Shown here: piece by piece, positions 1 to 14,275 of the stretch
Layout: every line of letters starts with the position of its first letter
How positions within the stretch are numbered: the first letter of the stretch is position 1
Notes under the pieces: model-generated
Seen by the model: the letters and a program-made list of their open reading frames with translations, nothing else
Told to the model about the DNA's origin: nothing
Databases searched by the model: none
Program-made: the position numbers and the translations under genes
Assembly (NCBI GenBank): GCA_003667245.1
Contig: RCNN01000062.1
Coordinates: 1 to 64,000 of the forward strand
Source: Heterostelium multicystogenum
Taxonomy: Eukaryota > Evosea > Eumycetozoa > Acytosteliales > Acytosteliaceae
Length of the DNA stretch: 64,000 nt
Reading direction: 5' to 3'

Positions 1-915
1 AAACCTTGTACATCCTTCTTATAAGCTGTGTCAACATTGTCGAGAATATTTTCTTCATGTGCGCCAACTGCTCAGTGTTACTGTCTGGGTCAACATAAGG
101 AGCATTTGAGACTTTCTCTGTCGCTGCTTGTTTAGAAGGGGTGTTTTAGTGTGTTTTGCGCTGCTTGTTGTTGCTGTTCACCCAACTTAAACTTAACGAC
201 AATCGCTTTGAGTACGATGCTCTTCTGACTCTTCCTCTTCTTCCACGACGTGGTCATCTTCTAATCTTCTTGTTTCACCTTTGGCTTACGACCTCTTCGC
301 TGTTGGGGTGGCAGTGGGCATAGGTGGAGAGATGCTGGCTCAGCAGCTTTCTATCCGATGCAGGAGGATTCAGCTTAATAGTCAGCTTCAAATTGCTTTT
401 TGGAGTAACTGAAGTTGAAGTAGTAGTGTCTCGTCTTCGTCATGCACCGACACTTCGTGTCATCTGCTTGTGCCTGTCGAGCGATCTTCTCTTTGAGCTA
501 ATGGTGCCATGCTATTCTTATGTCTCTTGGTGTGTAGCGGTGCTGTTGCCATTGGTAGTTGGACTGGTGTCCAGTATCAGCCGACTTTCTCTTCTTATCG
601 TCTGGAGTCAGAAGCAACAGTCGTATTTCCCCCACCACCACCAGGTAAACAATCACTCTCTTTGGCAAAACAACATTTCCATTTCCATTATTTCATCGCG
701 TAGCACTGCTATTTCCACTATTATTATTACTTATTGTTGTTCGAAGATCTTTCTATTTGTTGCAGGAACATTACGTAACCTTTTGTGAAGCAGGTAGCTG
801 TGTAGTTCGTTTTGTCTCCCAGGTGTGCTGTATTTGAATTTATAATAGATTCTTTTTCTTGTTGTTGTTGTTGCTGTTGTTGTTCATTATCATCTTTCTT
901 TAGATGCTAAATCAT
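1..915 (-). pseudogene. Frame-broken poly-Q / AT-hook protein fragment, runs off left edge
   Basis: Protein-like segments run leftward on the minus strand but change frame every 20-50 codons. From high to low coordinates they are a poly-Q block near 850-890, glycine- and asparagine-rich pieces, a basic KKRKSADTG stretch near 600, a segment reading TPKSNLKLTIKLNPP near 400, an AT-hook-like RRGRKPK near 290, an acidic run, a short poly-Q and finally VDPDSNTEQLAHMKKIF near the edge. The AT-hook and acid/Q composition suggest a nuclear chromatin or transcription protein, but I do not recognise the family. No single frame is open for more than about 60 codons. Either the consensus has many indels here or the gene is decayed. 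The gene continues beyond base 1. Confidence 0.45.
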
Positions 916-1666
916 TGATTATAACAATCACATCAAATAAGACAATTATCAATATATTAGTTAATGTTTAGGTTTAAATCAATATACATATACAATACTT
1001 ACCACCACCTCTTGACCTTGTCATACTATACTAACAGTACTAATTGGATATCTATATCTATATCTATAACTTTACTAACTACACTCTTATTATATATTAT
1101 TCTCTAACTGACTATCTATCTATCTCTATCTATCTCTAATTCAATTATACTTGTTTGTTTTTTTGTAGTAAAATTGAATGAAAAATGAAAAGTGTAATTG
1201 GGAATGCTATTTCCTATGTTTCGATGAGATTTGATTGATTTCTATCGGATTCAATTAATTAAAGGGTGTGCTTGTTTTATATTTAAAGCAAAAAATAAGA
1301 AGATCTTCCTTCCTTATTTTTTCAATTAATTTTTGAAAAAACAATTTTATCCGTTAGTTGGAGGTTTATTTTGTGTGTGTTTTTAAAAAATTAAAAAAAA
1401 TTACAAAATTTAATAGTTTTTTAAACCCGCATGCGTTGAATTGATTATATTCTAATTACATTTTATTAAAGAATATTACAATGTAAGCTTATTTGATTCA
1501 AATATCAAAAAACAATGCATTGATTTATTATTGTTATTATTATTATGAATAATATGTGCTTTGCTATGTTAGGTTGTTATTTGTTAAGTTCTTTTAATGG
1601 TTTTTGTTGTTGTAAGCTTAAGATTGAACAGCAAACTTTTTCAAATGTTCCAAAATACATGAAGAT
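916..1666. other. AT-rich intergenic region between convergent-side gene ends
   Basis: Bases 916-1540 are simple AT-rich sequence with short tandem ATCT/TATC runs near 1050-1140 and A/T homopolymers. No supported gene or RNA is seen. The stretch 1541-1666 lies just past the SEC23 stop and is presumably its 3' untranslated region. Confidence 0.5.
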
Positions 1667-4040
<2,374 letters not shown>

Positions 4041-4933
4041 TTCTTTCTCCTTCTGACTGACTATATCTATCTATATCTATAATCTATATCTATTGTACAA
4101 TGTGAATCCAATCAATCAATCAATCTATATATGTATGTTTGTGTGTGTGATTGTCGATCCGATCCTATTATCCAAACTAAACTAAACCAAACTAATCCAA
4201 TCCAATCAAATCCAATCCAATCCTTAAGTAAATATAAATATGAATGTGAATGAAAAGTTTTGTTTAAAAATATAATATATTGACTTTTTTTAATGTGTTG
4301 AATGAACTGTGTAGTAGTCTTGTTTTTTTGTGTTTTTTTTCTTTTGATGATTCACTGTTTCTATTCTCTATTGTTTTTTTGAGGTTCAAATTTGATTAAT
4401 TAAAAAAAAAAAAACTAAAAACAAAAAAAACAAAAAATTAAATAAGAATGACTATTTTTTGGTCAATGCATCCAACTCATCATCATTGGCATTGGCATTG
4501 AAAGAATTTGAATATTAATAATATATATCTATGTTCTATTTGAACCAGCAATGCAAACACCACAGCTAGTTTAAGATGAATATTCTAAAGTTTTTGTTGT
4601 TGAGTCACTAGCTATTCTATTCAGTTGATTACTCATTACCTACATCTTTAAATGTACCATAGCTATAGTTTATAGTTTGAGTCAATCAAGGTTGGGCATT
4701 AGGCTGACCAATATCGTTTTTCATCAAAATTGATCGATTGATTTTATGACAAACTTATCTTGTGACAATATGTGGACCTGTCTATATTCATTCATGAAAG
4801 ATAAAAACTTTTGAGATCTAGATCTTCGTTTGTATTGATTAGATTTGTTTGGTTTCGTTTCGCCAAGCTTGGTGTTTTACTTTATTGTATAGATAAGATA
4901 AGATAAGATAGATAGATATATGTAGGTGTAATT
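4041..4933. promoter_or_regulatory. Shared upstream region of SEC23 (-) and the ALKBH1 gene (+)
   Basis: This 0.9 kb lies between two divergently transcribed genes, so it must hold both promoters. It has repeated TATCTA and CAAT-type short repeats near 4060-4220, long A and T tracts near 4260-4440, and a GATA-type repeat near 4890-4920. I see no coding or RNA gene. Confidence 0.5.
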
Positions 4934-6209
4934 ATGTTTAAAGTAGAGAAGAATAAAAGTAATGTTACTACTGGAGGTGGAGGTGCAACTGGTACTGCTG
5001 CTCTCTCGGAGTATATGAAAGTTCAGAAGATGTTCAAGCAACAAACAAGAACGAGAAGGGCAAAACTCTACCGAAGGATAAGAGACCTCCGATCGACTAC
5101 TCTACGGTGCTGGATTACAGAAATCTAAATGCTAACACCGATGTCAACAAAAGAGGATCATCGACCATTCAAACTTGTTTTCCGATTGCAGCAATGCCGA
5201 CGATGATCATTCATCGCTTTACTATGCACACCCTTCTACTTGGAAGGTATACGGACTTGCAGAATACCCTGGATTCTACTTCATTCCCTCTGTATTCTCA
5301 TCGTCACAACAACGTAAATGGATTAAAGATGCATTGGAGCTGTATGCAGAGCCACCTAATCTCACCAATCTAAGTCTATTTCATGGTGAAATAAAGAATA
5401 TATGGAGTTATGCACAATCTGAATTCAAACAACAACAACAACATCAGCAACAACAACAACAAAAAAGTAAAGAGAAGGATGCATGCCCAACGAGACCGTT
5501 GGATAAGAATGGTCAAGAACTACCACCTTATAGAGTGCTTCTCGAAAAGCTAACTTGGGCGACGCTCGGATACCAGTATCAATGGACGACAAGAGTATAC
5601 TCTGAAGATTCCTTTGAGGAAATACCTGAAGATCTTCATACATTAGTAACACATATAGCGAAAGCAACTAAATACGACCCATATGTCGCGGAGGCGGCAA
5701 TTGTAAATTTTTATTCAGAAGGTAGGTAACTGTATACTTCAAGCTAGTTGCTTTGTTGCTAATTCTTTGGGTGTTGTGGAATCTCTTTAGATTCGGTGAT
5801 GGGTGGCCATCTAGACGATGCAGAGGAGGAGATGGATAAACCAATTATATCGATTAGTTTCGGAAGTACTGCGGTGTTTCTCATGGGTGCGGAGACTAAG
5901 GATGTACCACCAGTACCTATCTATATAAGAAGTGGCGATATTATGATCATGGGAGGACGTTCACGGTATTGTTATCATGGGGTTGCAAAGATAGTTGAAG
6001 ACTCATTCGATGCCAATGACTTGCTTGACAGTTCTAACAGCAACGACGAAAACTATCGATGGCAACTCCACTGGATGAAGGAGAAGAATAGACGTATCAA
6101 CATCAACATTCGACAAGTTTTTAAAGTACCGAAAAGAGTTAAATCAACATCAACAACAACAACAACAACAGGTACAGATGAAACGAATACAATACAATTG
6201 ACAACATAG
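4934..6209 (+). CDS. alkbh1: ALKBH1-type 2-oxoglutarate/Fe(II) dioxygenase
   Basis: AlkB-family enzymes oxidatively remove methyl groups from nucleic acids. ALKBH1 members act on tRNA and DNA. The product shows [20 protein letters not shown], then [20 protein letters not shown] and, after an intron at about 5722-5789 (GTAGGT...TTTAG), the catalytic core. The iron ligands are the HxD in [11 protein letters not shown] and the downstream His in YCYHGVAKI, and the 2-oxoglutarate-binding Arg is in [11 protein letters not shown]. The intron restores the frame as GAA-GAT-TCG (SEDSVMGGH). A poly-Q/H insert lies between the N-terminal and core parts. The first 240 bases change frame twice (MFKVEKNKS, then [14 protein letters not shown], then [15 protein letters not shown]), so the N-terminus is uncertain. 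The stop is at 6207-6209. Confidence 0.85.
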
Positions 6210-6251
6210 TAGTCGTAGTTTGTTTGATGTACAGTTCGAAAATATGATAGT

Positions 6252-9200
6252 TTAATTATTCATTTTAAGGAGTGTTGCAATCTTATACTTGTTCTTCTCA
6301 AGTATGATTACACCTGCTATTAGGAGAGCAAAGAATACGACACAGGCCACTACGATCGCTGCAATAACTGACATTCGAGGGCCTGATTTTCCTTTGCAAA
6401 CTTGGTCGAATTCATTTGATGGTTCGTCTAGGTTGACGATGTTGGTAAAGTCAGGGTCGAGTAAGGCACTGACTGAATAGTGGGGGATGTTGATTCCAAT
6501 GTATGATTGTGCGCTATCTTTTGTTGATTCCGGTATGTATTCCGCATCATTTTTGAGCAGTGTATTAGTTACAGGCTGGATGTTACCGTCTACGTATCCA
6601 TATCCACTGAATCTACCATAGAGTGCATTGTCACCAACATTCATTCTGAGCCACTTTAAGTCGTTGTTATTGTCGATACCAGCTTGCTTTGAACTGCACT
6701 CGGCCTCATTGCTGCTCACATGCGCTCCCATTACAAGCTGGAGAGTGTTGAGCTTGTCTGCGAAGCTATAGGCTCCCACGAATATCATGTACTTCAACGA
6801 AGAGGGAGCAATCTCGATCGTCTGACCAGCAAATGATATGTTGGTGGCACTCTCATAGAAATGAATGATAATGGATAGGGATGAGTCTTGCTGGAATGTA
6901 GTTGAATATGTATAGGAGGTTACTGAGCCTGCAGTATTTTCAGTCAATGTCCATTTGTTATCCTTGATCTTGTACTCTTTGACAATTGCTTGAGTAGGTG
7001 ATAGCTCACGAACAGAGAGGATTGATATCATGCTGTTAGTAACGCTTGAATTGGTTACAATAGTTGGTGTTGTCGGATTGGCACCTGGTGTAGGTACGAC
7101 AATAATCTCTGAGTTACATTCTGGGCCCACCCAGTTGTCTTTGCATTTGCAACCCGAAGGAGTGCAATCACCTCGTCCTCCGCACTGTGGCGATCCTGGA
7201 CAAATGGGATCATTTGGTTTCGATGTTGGGGAAGGTGTTGGTGTTGGATTATTGTTTGATTCGAGTGGATATAGCTTCATTACATTAGATGTACCATTTT
7301 CGTTTAATACTTGGATTGTTATATATTGTTGAACTGGAATTGGATATACATTTACTATTAATAGAGTGTTCGAGATAATGTTTGGTTGGACAGTTGCATT
7401 TGGCAAGATATTAAGGTAGTTAATTAAAACATGGGTGTTGTTATATCCAAGTGAAAGTCCATGAATGGTGAGCTGTCCACCTGCTCTTGACAAAGGATCA
7501 AGTGATTCAATGTAAGGCTTGGGTGTAAAGACCGAGCTGATAAAGTATGGGTATCCAGAGTTTGACAAGTCTTCAGCAGAGTAACTACGAATATTGAGGT
7601 TATTATCGGTAAGACCATCTACTGTAATCAATATTCCATCAGCTCCAAACCCATAAGGAATCTGTGAAAATCCGGTGTATGAATATTTGTTGCCGAGGAG
7701 ACCAACAAATAGGGATGGAATGGAGATGAAGCTATATTGATTGGTGCAGAGATTGATTACTGGATTATGACGTGTAGATATACCAAAATTATCTTGAACC
7801 ACTAACTTAAATGATATACTTCTCGTTGCCAAACTTGCGTCATTGCTTGTAATGTCGTACTCAAAGCTTACAATAGAGGGGAGTATTTGGTCACTGATTT
7901 GATTGCATTGGAGTTTAATTGTTGGTGCTCTTGTTATTGCCATTAAAGGATTGACTGGAGAAATCAGCTTGTTAGTTGAAGACATCCATCCTACTTTATC
8001 AACCAATGTTACACCAGTGATCGAAAATACCTGACTTAAACATTGCTGTGTGTTTATATTCAAGTCGACAGTAACATTATAAATGCCAACAGAGTCATTA
8101 CCGGAAATCAAATTGGATGAGGTCAAGTATATCTGATAGGGTAAAGGATCTTGATCCGATGTGATATTGATATAACCATGACTGAAACCATTGTATAAGT
8201 CATTGATTCTAACTAGGAATGTCAATGGTTGAGTTGTATCAATGAAGGATGTTGTAGTTTTAATTTGTGTTATGATTGGAGGAAATTCATCAACAACTAT
8301 TTAAAGGAAGTTGAATAAGAATTAGTTGGACAACATATAAATATCTAATTAAATACCTACTGTTTGATACTTTAGTTAATAGAGCATCGGATCCAAAATA
8401 TGCTTGGTAAGAAGCTGTCTCTGAGAAGGGTTTCAATGGACCAAGACTGTAAACAACTTGACCAGGAAGTGTATTTGGTAGGATGAAAAAGTCTATCTTA
8501 TACATATTCAATTTGAAATCGTAAGCACCTTCGAATGTTAAATAATTTCCATAAGCTCTTGGAGATTGTGATGCAAAGTAGTTGGAAACAAAATAAGTAA
8601 ATCTTGGTCTTAAACTAGTATCGTTTGATTTTAATTTAAAGTATAGAGTCAAATTGGCCTGTTGCTTTCCAACATCAACATTATTTTGGGAGAATTTAAA
8701 ATATGTTAGTTTTGAAGCGTCAAAGTCACCTGTAAAAATAAGGTTGAAAGAGAATAAAATTAGCCACTTTGAATTTTAAAATGCTTAACTAGATATATAT
8801 ACTTGTTCTTGGCAAATTTGGTATCTTTAGTAGGTCATAATTGGCTATGTCGAAATTGGAAATTTGATAGTAATTGAAAGCGGCATCCACTATTTGAATA
8901 TTGGGTTTAAGTGAGTCCAAGCCAAATGTGTTGATTTCAAATTGGAACATTGATGACTTTCCAATATCACCTGGTTTAGTGAGATCTATTTTATACTCCC
9001 TGCCATATATTTCATTGTTAAAGCGAATCATATGGACTCCACTGAGATCATCCCACGCTATTATGGTAACCAAGTAGATATAAGTCGAAATACGAGTATA
9101 TGTTATACTTTTGATATCGGGGCTTTCTGTGTCAGGAGTTGGAGTATAAATATAGGCAGTACCCTTTACAGTAATCAAATTGGATTGGTTTGTTTTATCG

Positions 9201-10637
9201 TATGCCATAAAGAATGAATCACATTTTTCGGCATTGGATGATGCAAAGAACCCAGAAGCAACGAACGATATATTATTTGAATCGAATCTGTTCAAACCAT
9301 ATGGATATTCAGGTGTAAATTTTATATAGTCGAACTTAGGATTGCTATTTTCAGCTTGAGTATTATAAATACTGAAAACCAGAAGAGCAAAATCTCTAAT
9401 AACAGTGGTGGAAATTGAAGATATACACAGTCTGGCCTCAGTTAAACCATAGGCCGCGACAGTAATAGTTGGGGAATCATCCATAGAAATTGGTTCAGGT
9501 TGATAAGATGCATTGATTTCATAAGGTGTACTGGTCTGTATGTTGTCAATTGTAGATACCAAATTTGTGGGACTATATTTCATGTTGTCTAATACAAAGA
9601 TTTTGTCATTATCTCTGGAATAGACAGGAACGAATGGTTTCGGTGAAATATGGTTGAACAGGACTGGTGGGATATAATCACCATGAAGAATAGCTCCAAA
9701 CATTGGTTGACAATAGATGGACAGTGATGTATTGACCACACTAATAGAATTTTCAGAAAAAATATGGAGAGGGTGTATACAGAGTGTCACCAATATTGAT
9801 GTAATATTCTAGGTTACCAACCAATATTTTAATATTGGGTGACTGACCCAAGTCGGTAGTGTTTACATCGGAAGTCAGAGAAATTTGGCCAATATAGCTA
9901 TTAAATTGCATTTGTTGATTGTCAACAACTAGCTCTTGTAAATGACATTGAAACTTGCTGACTTCGCATGTCACATCGACACCTGATATTGGAACACTAG
10001 ATTCAAAGTAGAATTGCCTAAACATGTCTGGCTTTCCAATATCATTTTGATTGTAATCAGCAATCCATTTAGTTGAAGCACTTTTAAATTGAATCAATGG
10101 ATTCGCTATAGCTTTATGTTAGTGATTTTTCAAGAATTTTGATATCAATATGCCTACCTAAACATTTGCTAATTGGAGTCGAATATGTATATTTCTCTTG
10201 ATCTGAATCGACTGTGATATTGAAATCTATAGATTCTGTTTGACCTGCTTGTACAACATATGATATAAGTAATATAAATCTGTTATCATTTCTATCAATC
10301 ATTTGTAATGTGGTTGAATTTGACAGAGGCACCAAGGTAATAGGACTGCTATTGTAAAAATCAAAGAGTAACGAATAGGATACTGTACAGAAGGTGTACC
10401 AAATCTAGGAGTATTAATCGCTGATAACTTTACTAGATTTGGTTTGTTTTGCTGGCCATCTATTTTGGAAATTAAAGATTAATAAACTTGACTTTCAACC
10501 TAAATGGTTGGAAAATCCAAGTCAGAAGTCCACCTTCCAACTCGGACCATTTACTTACAATTTAAATCAACCAAATATATTAATACTAATAAAGATAATG
10601 AAATTATTATATTGTTGTTTTTGCTATTATACTTCAT
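6252..10637 (-). CDS. ComC-like IPT/TIG-EGF single-pass receptor, copy 1
   Basis: This is a large secreted or surface protein of the dictyostelid ComC/IPT-TIG type. The start at 10637 encodes a signal peptide (MKYNSKNNNIIISLSLLVLI) cut by an intron immediately after it. A long N-terminal ectodomain of beta-type repeats follows, then IPT/TIG-like repeats (DPLSRAGGQLTIHGLSLGYN), an EGF-like module (CPGSPQCGGRGDCTPSGCKC ... WVGPEC), the ComC-type C-terminal domain (KWLRMNVGDNALYGRF) and one transmembrane helix near 6290-6350 followed by a short basic tail. Several short introns are visible, for example 8297-8360 and 8730-8802, where splicing restores the frame (VSN|IVDEFPPIIT). At least two frame slips (near 9770 and 10340) remain. 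In D. discoideum, relatives act in cell-cell adhesion and developmental communication; the specific role here is inferred. A paralogue lies at 42832-47316. Confidence 0.75.
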
Positions 10638-11656
10638 GATTGATTGATTGATTGATTGATAGGCTCTTGGGGTAAGGATCCAATGAAGTGACTAATATTA
10701 TTTATAAATATCTTTATCAATCTATTTGGATCAATCAAATGATTGGATTTATCAATAAAATAAATAAACACTAGATATAATAAATAAGATTAGATCACTT
10801 TAGGTTTAGTTTGACATTCTCCCTGAGCGTTGAGTAAAATAGAGCTTTAAACAAAATAAGTGATTGGTACCAAAAATCAACAAGAAATGATTTTAATTAA
10901 TTAATGAAAAATAAATTTGACAAATATCTTGATTTATTCACCAAGTTCAGATATTCTAAAAATACACAAAAACAACAAATTTGAGACTGACTTTCATCTA
11001 ATGTCTCCTCAGCTGGTCCTACTAAATAATCTATTTCTTCCTCATTGGTTGCATCTACGCACATGGTTGAATCTCATCATTGTTTGTTTCGGTATCATTT
11101 CTCCATCCTGGAAAATCACTTGCCAGTTCAGGTGCTAAATTGCTTGTTTTGACTAAATTAACAAAAATAGCAACAGGTTATATATCCTGTTTATAAAATC
11201 TGATAAATTTATGATTTAATGAGATAAAAATGAATCTAGCAAGATTAGAGAATAAATATATTTTTTGATACACCAGACAACTTCTAAACAATACCTTTCA
11301 AAACATATGTTTTCACAATCTAAGATTTGATAATCTGAAAAAAAGCTATCTATCAATGGAATCACAATTAGATGCTTCTGATTAAAAGTTTATAGGAAGA
11401 AATTAATTTATGATTTTATGTTATTTTGATACATGTTTAAAAAAATGTTATTATTATAACTCCACAGCAGTAAATATAGTCGTATTGAATCTTTTTTAAT
11501 ATTGTCTTTGTTATTTATTATGTATTTTGCGGTTAAAAAATAACATATTTCAAATCCCACAAATAAGAAAATAGATAGACTATCATACATTGGTTGTACA
11601 CTCAGCACTAAAGTAAATATCATTTCATCTATATCCATTGGTATTTAACAACAAGA
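10638..11656. other. Intergenic AT-rich region
   Basis: The left end is the upstream region of the ComC-like gene and contains a GATT tandem run at about 10638-10662. Short open frames near 10917-11138 (+) and 11408-11638 (-) lack codon bias, domain similarity or introns, and I do not support them as genes. Confidence 0.5.
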
Positions 11657-12199
11657 ATGGGACCTTCTTTATCATTCTCTTCTCACAAAGTTCTTTTGGA
11701 TCCATTTGATATGTATTATTTTACTCCATTTACCCCTACCATCGTAGATCCTTCCAGAGTTGGCCAAGTTTACTTACTTCGCTTCCGACAGGCAGTAGCC
11801 AAACTGAACAAATGGAGCTTGCTTTCTCTCACTATGCTTTGCTAATCGACTTAGCTGGTGAGTCAAAGTCCAATAAACTCAAAGGACTCATCATACATAT
11901 TACAGCATTAAAAGGAAGATCTATAGAATTAATGATTGGCCATATCGTTCACAAAATGAATAAGTTAATTGATAGTACCTTCCTTGGTACTATAAAGAAT
12001 AACGATGGACCTTTTCCCCGTGAATGGGCTTTCCAGATAATCACCACTGCTCAAGACCAATGGTTCCCAGAGTTTGTACAAAGATATGGTTCAAAACTGG
12101 AGTCATCTAGCAAACTGTCAACAGTTTGCACGTTTCTTGGCCAACAAATTTAACTTGCCATGGCCAGATGCATCAGAGTTGCCGGAGATGGCAATTTGA
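11657..12199 (+). CDS. Small unknown protein with papain-like (LRAT/NlpC-type) motifs
   Basis: About 180 residues can be read from MGPSLSFSSHKVLLDPFDMY to NLPWPDASELPEMAI if two single-base slips are allowed (near 11810 and 12115). The family is not recognised with certainty. Three motifs resemble the permuted papain-like fold of LRAT, NlpC/P60 and PPPDE proteins: a histidine in SHYALLIDLAGE, a second histidine in LIIHITALKG, and NCQQFARFLANKF, whose Asn-Cys resembles the NCEHF-type nucleophile of LRAT proteins. Such proteins act as acyltransferases or peptidases, but function here is inference only. No signal peptide or membrane segment is seen. The gene sits alone between two AT-rich gaps, so its context says little. 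It may be inactive if the frame slips are real. Confidence 0.5.
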
Positions 12200-13360
12200 T
12201 AGAGCCAATAATTATAGATCTTTCCATTCTAAGTTCTACCAGCTCTCGTTGATTAATGCCGCAGATACTGAATCATTTTCATATTCTTATAGAAATAAAC
12301 AAACTTTTATCAAACATGTTTAATGTTTTTCATTCACAGATTTATTTATATTGATAATCTAAAATTGATATCTAAATTTGTGAATAATAAAATCAATTGA
12401 TTTTGTGTATTATTAAGTTTGCTGTCAAACTTTATAAATGGTCTATTTGGTTGGACTATAAGATAGACAAATCGAAACGAAAACTGAGTTACAATTGTCA
12501 TGCTTGGTCAAATGTGTTCATAGAACCATGGTAAAATGGTAAAGAAATATTTAAATACCATCAATTGATGCATGAGTTCGAACTCGGATTCTTTGGTGAA
12601 CCTTGTTTAGGTGAAACAGTGTCATATGACACCTAAGTACCTAATGAAATCTGAGTATATAAACCATCAAATCTACTGAAGTGTCTAACATCATTCAAAT
12701 ATAATAAGCTTATTGATGTATATCTATCTAAAACATAAATAATCATCATACATCAAACTTTTTCATTGTTAATTAATATTTAGGTTTTTGTGTTTGTATT
12801 AGCCAATCTCTGTGCAGAGGTGAATTCTTGGTTTATTGAGAGGTCACCCCCTTGTGAACATTGTGTATTTCATTATTTTAAATTAATTTTTTTGTTTGTT
12901 TTGCTTATCAAAGGCTTTACATTTATTCTTTATTACATTATACAATTGTAACCCAATAGGAATATTACTTAAAGTTAGTCAAGTTTAATTAGATAAGATT
13001 AGTTTTGGTTTAGTTTTAATCATTGTAGTCGTAGCACTGCCATCAAGTAGGTTTAATTGCATTAAACAACTAAAAAACTTAATAGCAACAACAACAACAA
13101 CAACAACAACACAAACAACAACAACAATATTAAACACTTTACTAATTTACACCATATCACATACACACATCACACATCACACATAATATATATTTATATT
13201 TTAAATTAATTTCATCATAATATAATAAAACAACACTTTTTATTAAAACATTTAATTTATTAACAAATAAATTCTATTCTATTTTTTCACTACCTTTTGT
13301 AATTTAAATTATTAATATTAGTTTTGTAAAAGATTTAGATAGATATAATAGAGAATAAAG
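12200..13360. other. Intergenic region with palindromes and CAA repeat
   Basis: No gene is supported. It contains two perfect palindromes (GAGTTCGAACTC at 12574-12585 and GTGTCATATGACAC at 12619-12632), a CAA/AAC microsatellite at about 13085-13128 and long AT-rich tracts leading to the TMEM50-like start. Confidence 0.5.
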
Positions 13361-14113
13361 ATGAAGAAGGTTTTAGCTTTTTTGGCAGGTGCATTTGTAT
13401 GTATAAAGAGAGTAGTTAGTTGTGAATGATCATTAAATTTGGGTTTATATGGAAAGATGAATGGATAGATGGATGTTCGGATTCGATGAATTAGCAATCT
13501 ATTAGATTCAGTCATATCATATCATATCGATTATGGCCCATATTACCCAAATAATCGATCGTTCAAACATAACTGCAATATCATCATGATTAAATAGACT
13601 GGTTATTAATTGATTGATTGCTTTGCGATAATAGTTAGTATAGGATGGTTCATTTGGATCGATGGACACGTATTATGAGAATCATAAAAACAGAGAGACT
13701 GATGGATATGGACCATCGATTCAATGGGTCTACTATTTACCAGGTATCTTTGCAACTGTTGCTCTTGTCATGCAGAATATTGTTAGTTTAGAATCACTGA
13801 GTGGATCATCGTTCCTCTCAGACGAAAGCACATCAACAAAGGTCCGTATTTGGTTGTTCCTCAGTTTGCTATTAGTTTTGGTGTGTAGCTGCTGCTATTT
13901 GGATTATGGCCGCAGTATTCATGCCACCACACAACAGAATTCTGGTGCAGAATATCCAGGAATTGCTCTAACCGTTCAAAATATTATGATTTTTATAGGT
14001 AACTAACACCAAACAAGCCAACCAATCGATATCCATACTAACTAACAGTTGTTCATTCTAGTTCATTGACATTGATGTACTCCAAATCAAGAAGAGAAGA
14101 AAATGAATTCTAA
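13361..14113 (+). CDS. TMEM50-like multi-pass membrane protein
   Basis: This is a small membrane protein of the TMEM50/SMP1 family, found in endomembranes and of poorly defined function. Exon 1 encodes MKKVLAFLAGAF before a GTATGT donor. After an intron, the frame gives SIGWFIWIDG, then YGPSIQWVYYLPGIFATVAL, then the family-diagnostic third helix start VRIWLFLSLLLVLV and the helix-four block YPGIALTVQNIMIFIG. A second intron (GTAACT...AG near 14000-14060) leads to a short basic tail SLTLMYSKSRREENEF ending at 14113. This matches the four-helix pattern and C-terminal charged tail of animal TMEM50. One frame slip is needed near 13670 (IDG to YYENHKN), and the exact acceptor of the last intron is uncertain. 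Confidence 0.75.
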
Positions 14114-14275
14114 ACAACATATCTTTATTTAAATTATATGTTGTTCTTTGTTTAGTTTGTACAAATAAATGATAGTTTATGTGTTTTATAGGAAAAGCAA
14201 AAGTAAGAATGAATGGTGACAGTGGAAATCTTGTTTATACAGTTCAATTAAATTTATTGATTCATTCCACATGTT

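Noticed and set aside
324..788. 154-codon plus-strand frame
   Set aside because: It is the complement of poly-Q, AT-hook and acidic coding pieces on the minus strand. Its own sequence lacks any recognisable domain.
5425..5470. CAA microsatellite as a stand-alone repeat element
   Set aside because: It encodes an in-frame Q/H tract inside the ALKBH1-type gene, a normal feature of dictyostelid proteins.
12525..12600. Complete tRNA gene
   Set aside because: A- and B-box-like words exist, but T-stem pairs fail beyond three bases and no acceptor stem forms.
13318..13515. Minus-strand frame over the start of the TMEM50-like gene
   Set aside because: It overlaps exon 1 and the intron of a supported gene and is AT-driven.
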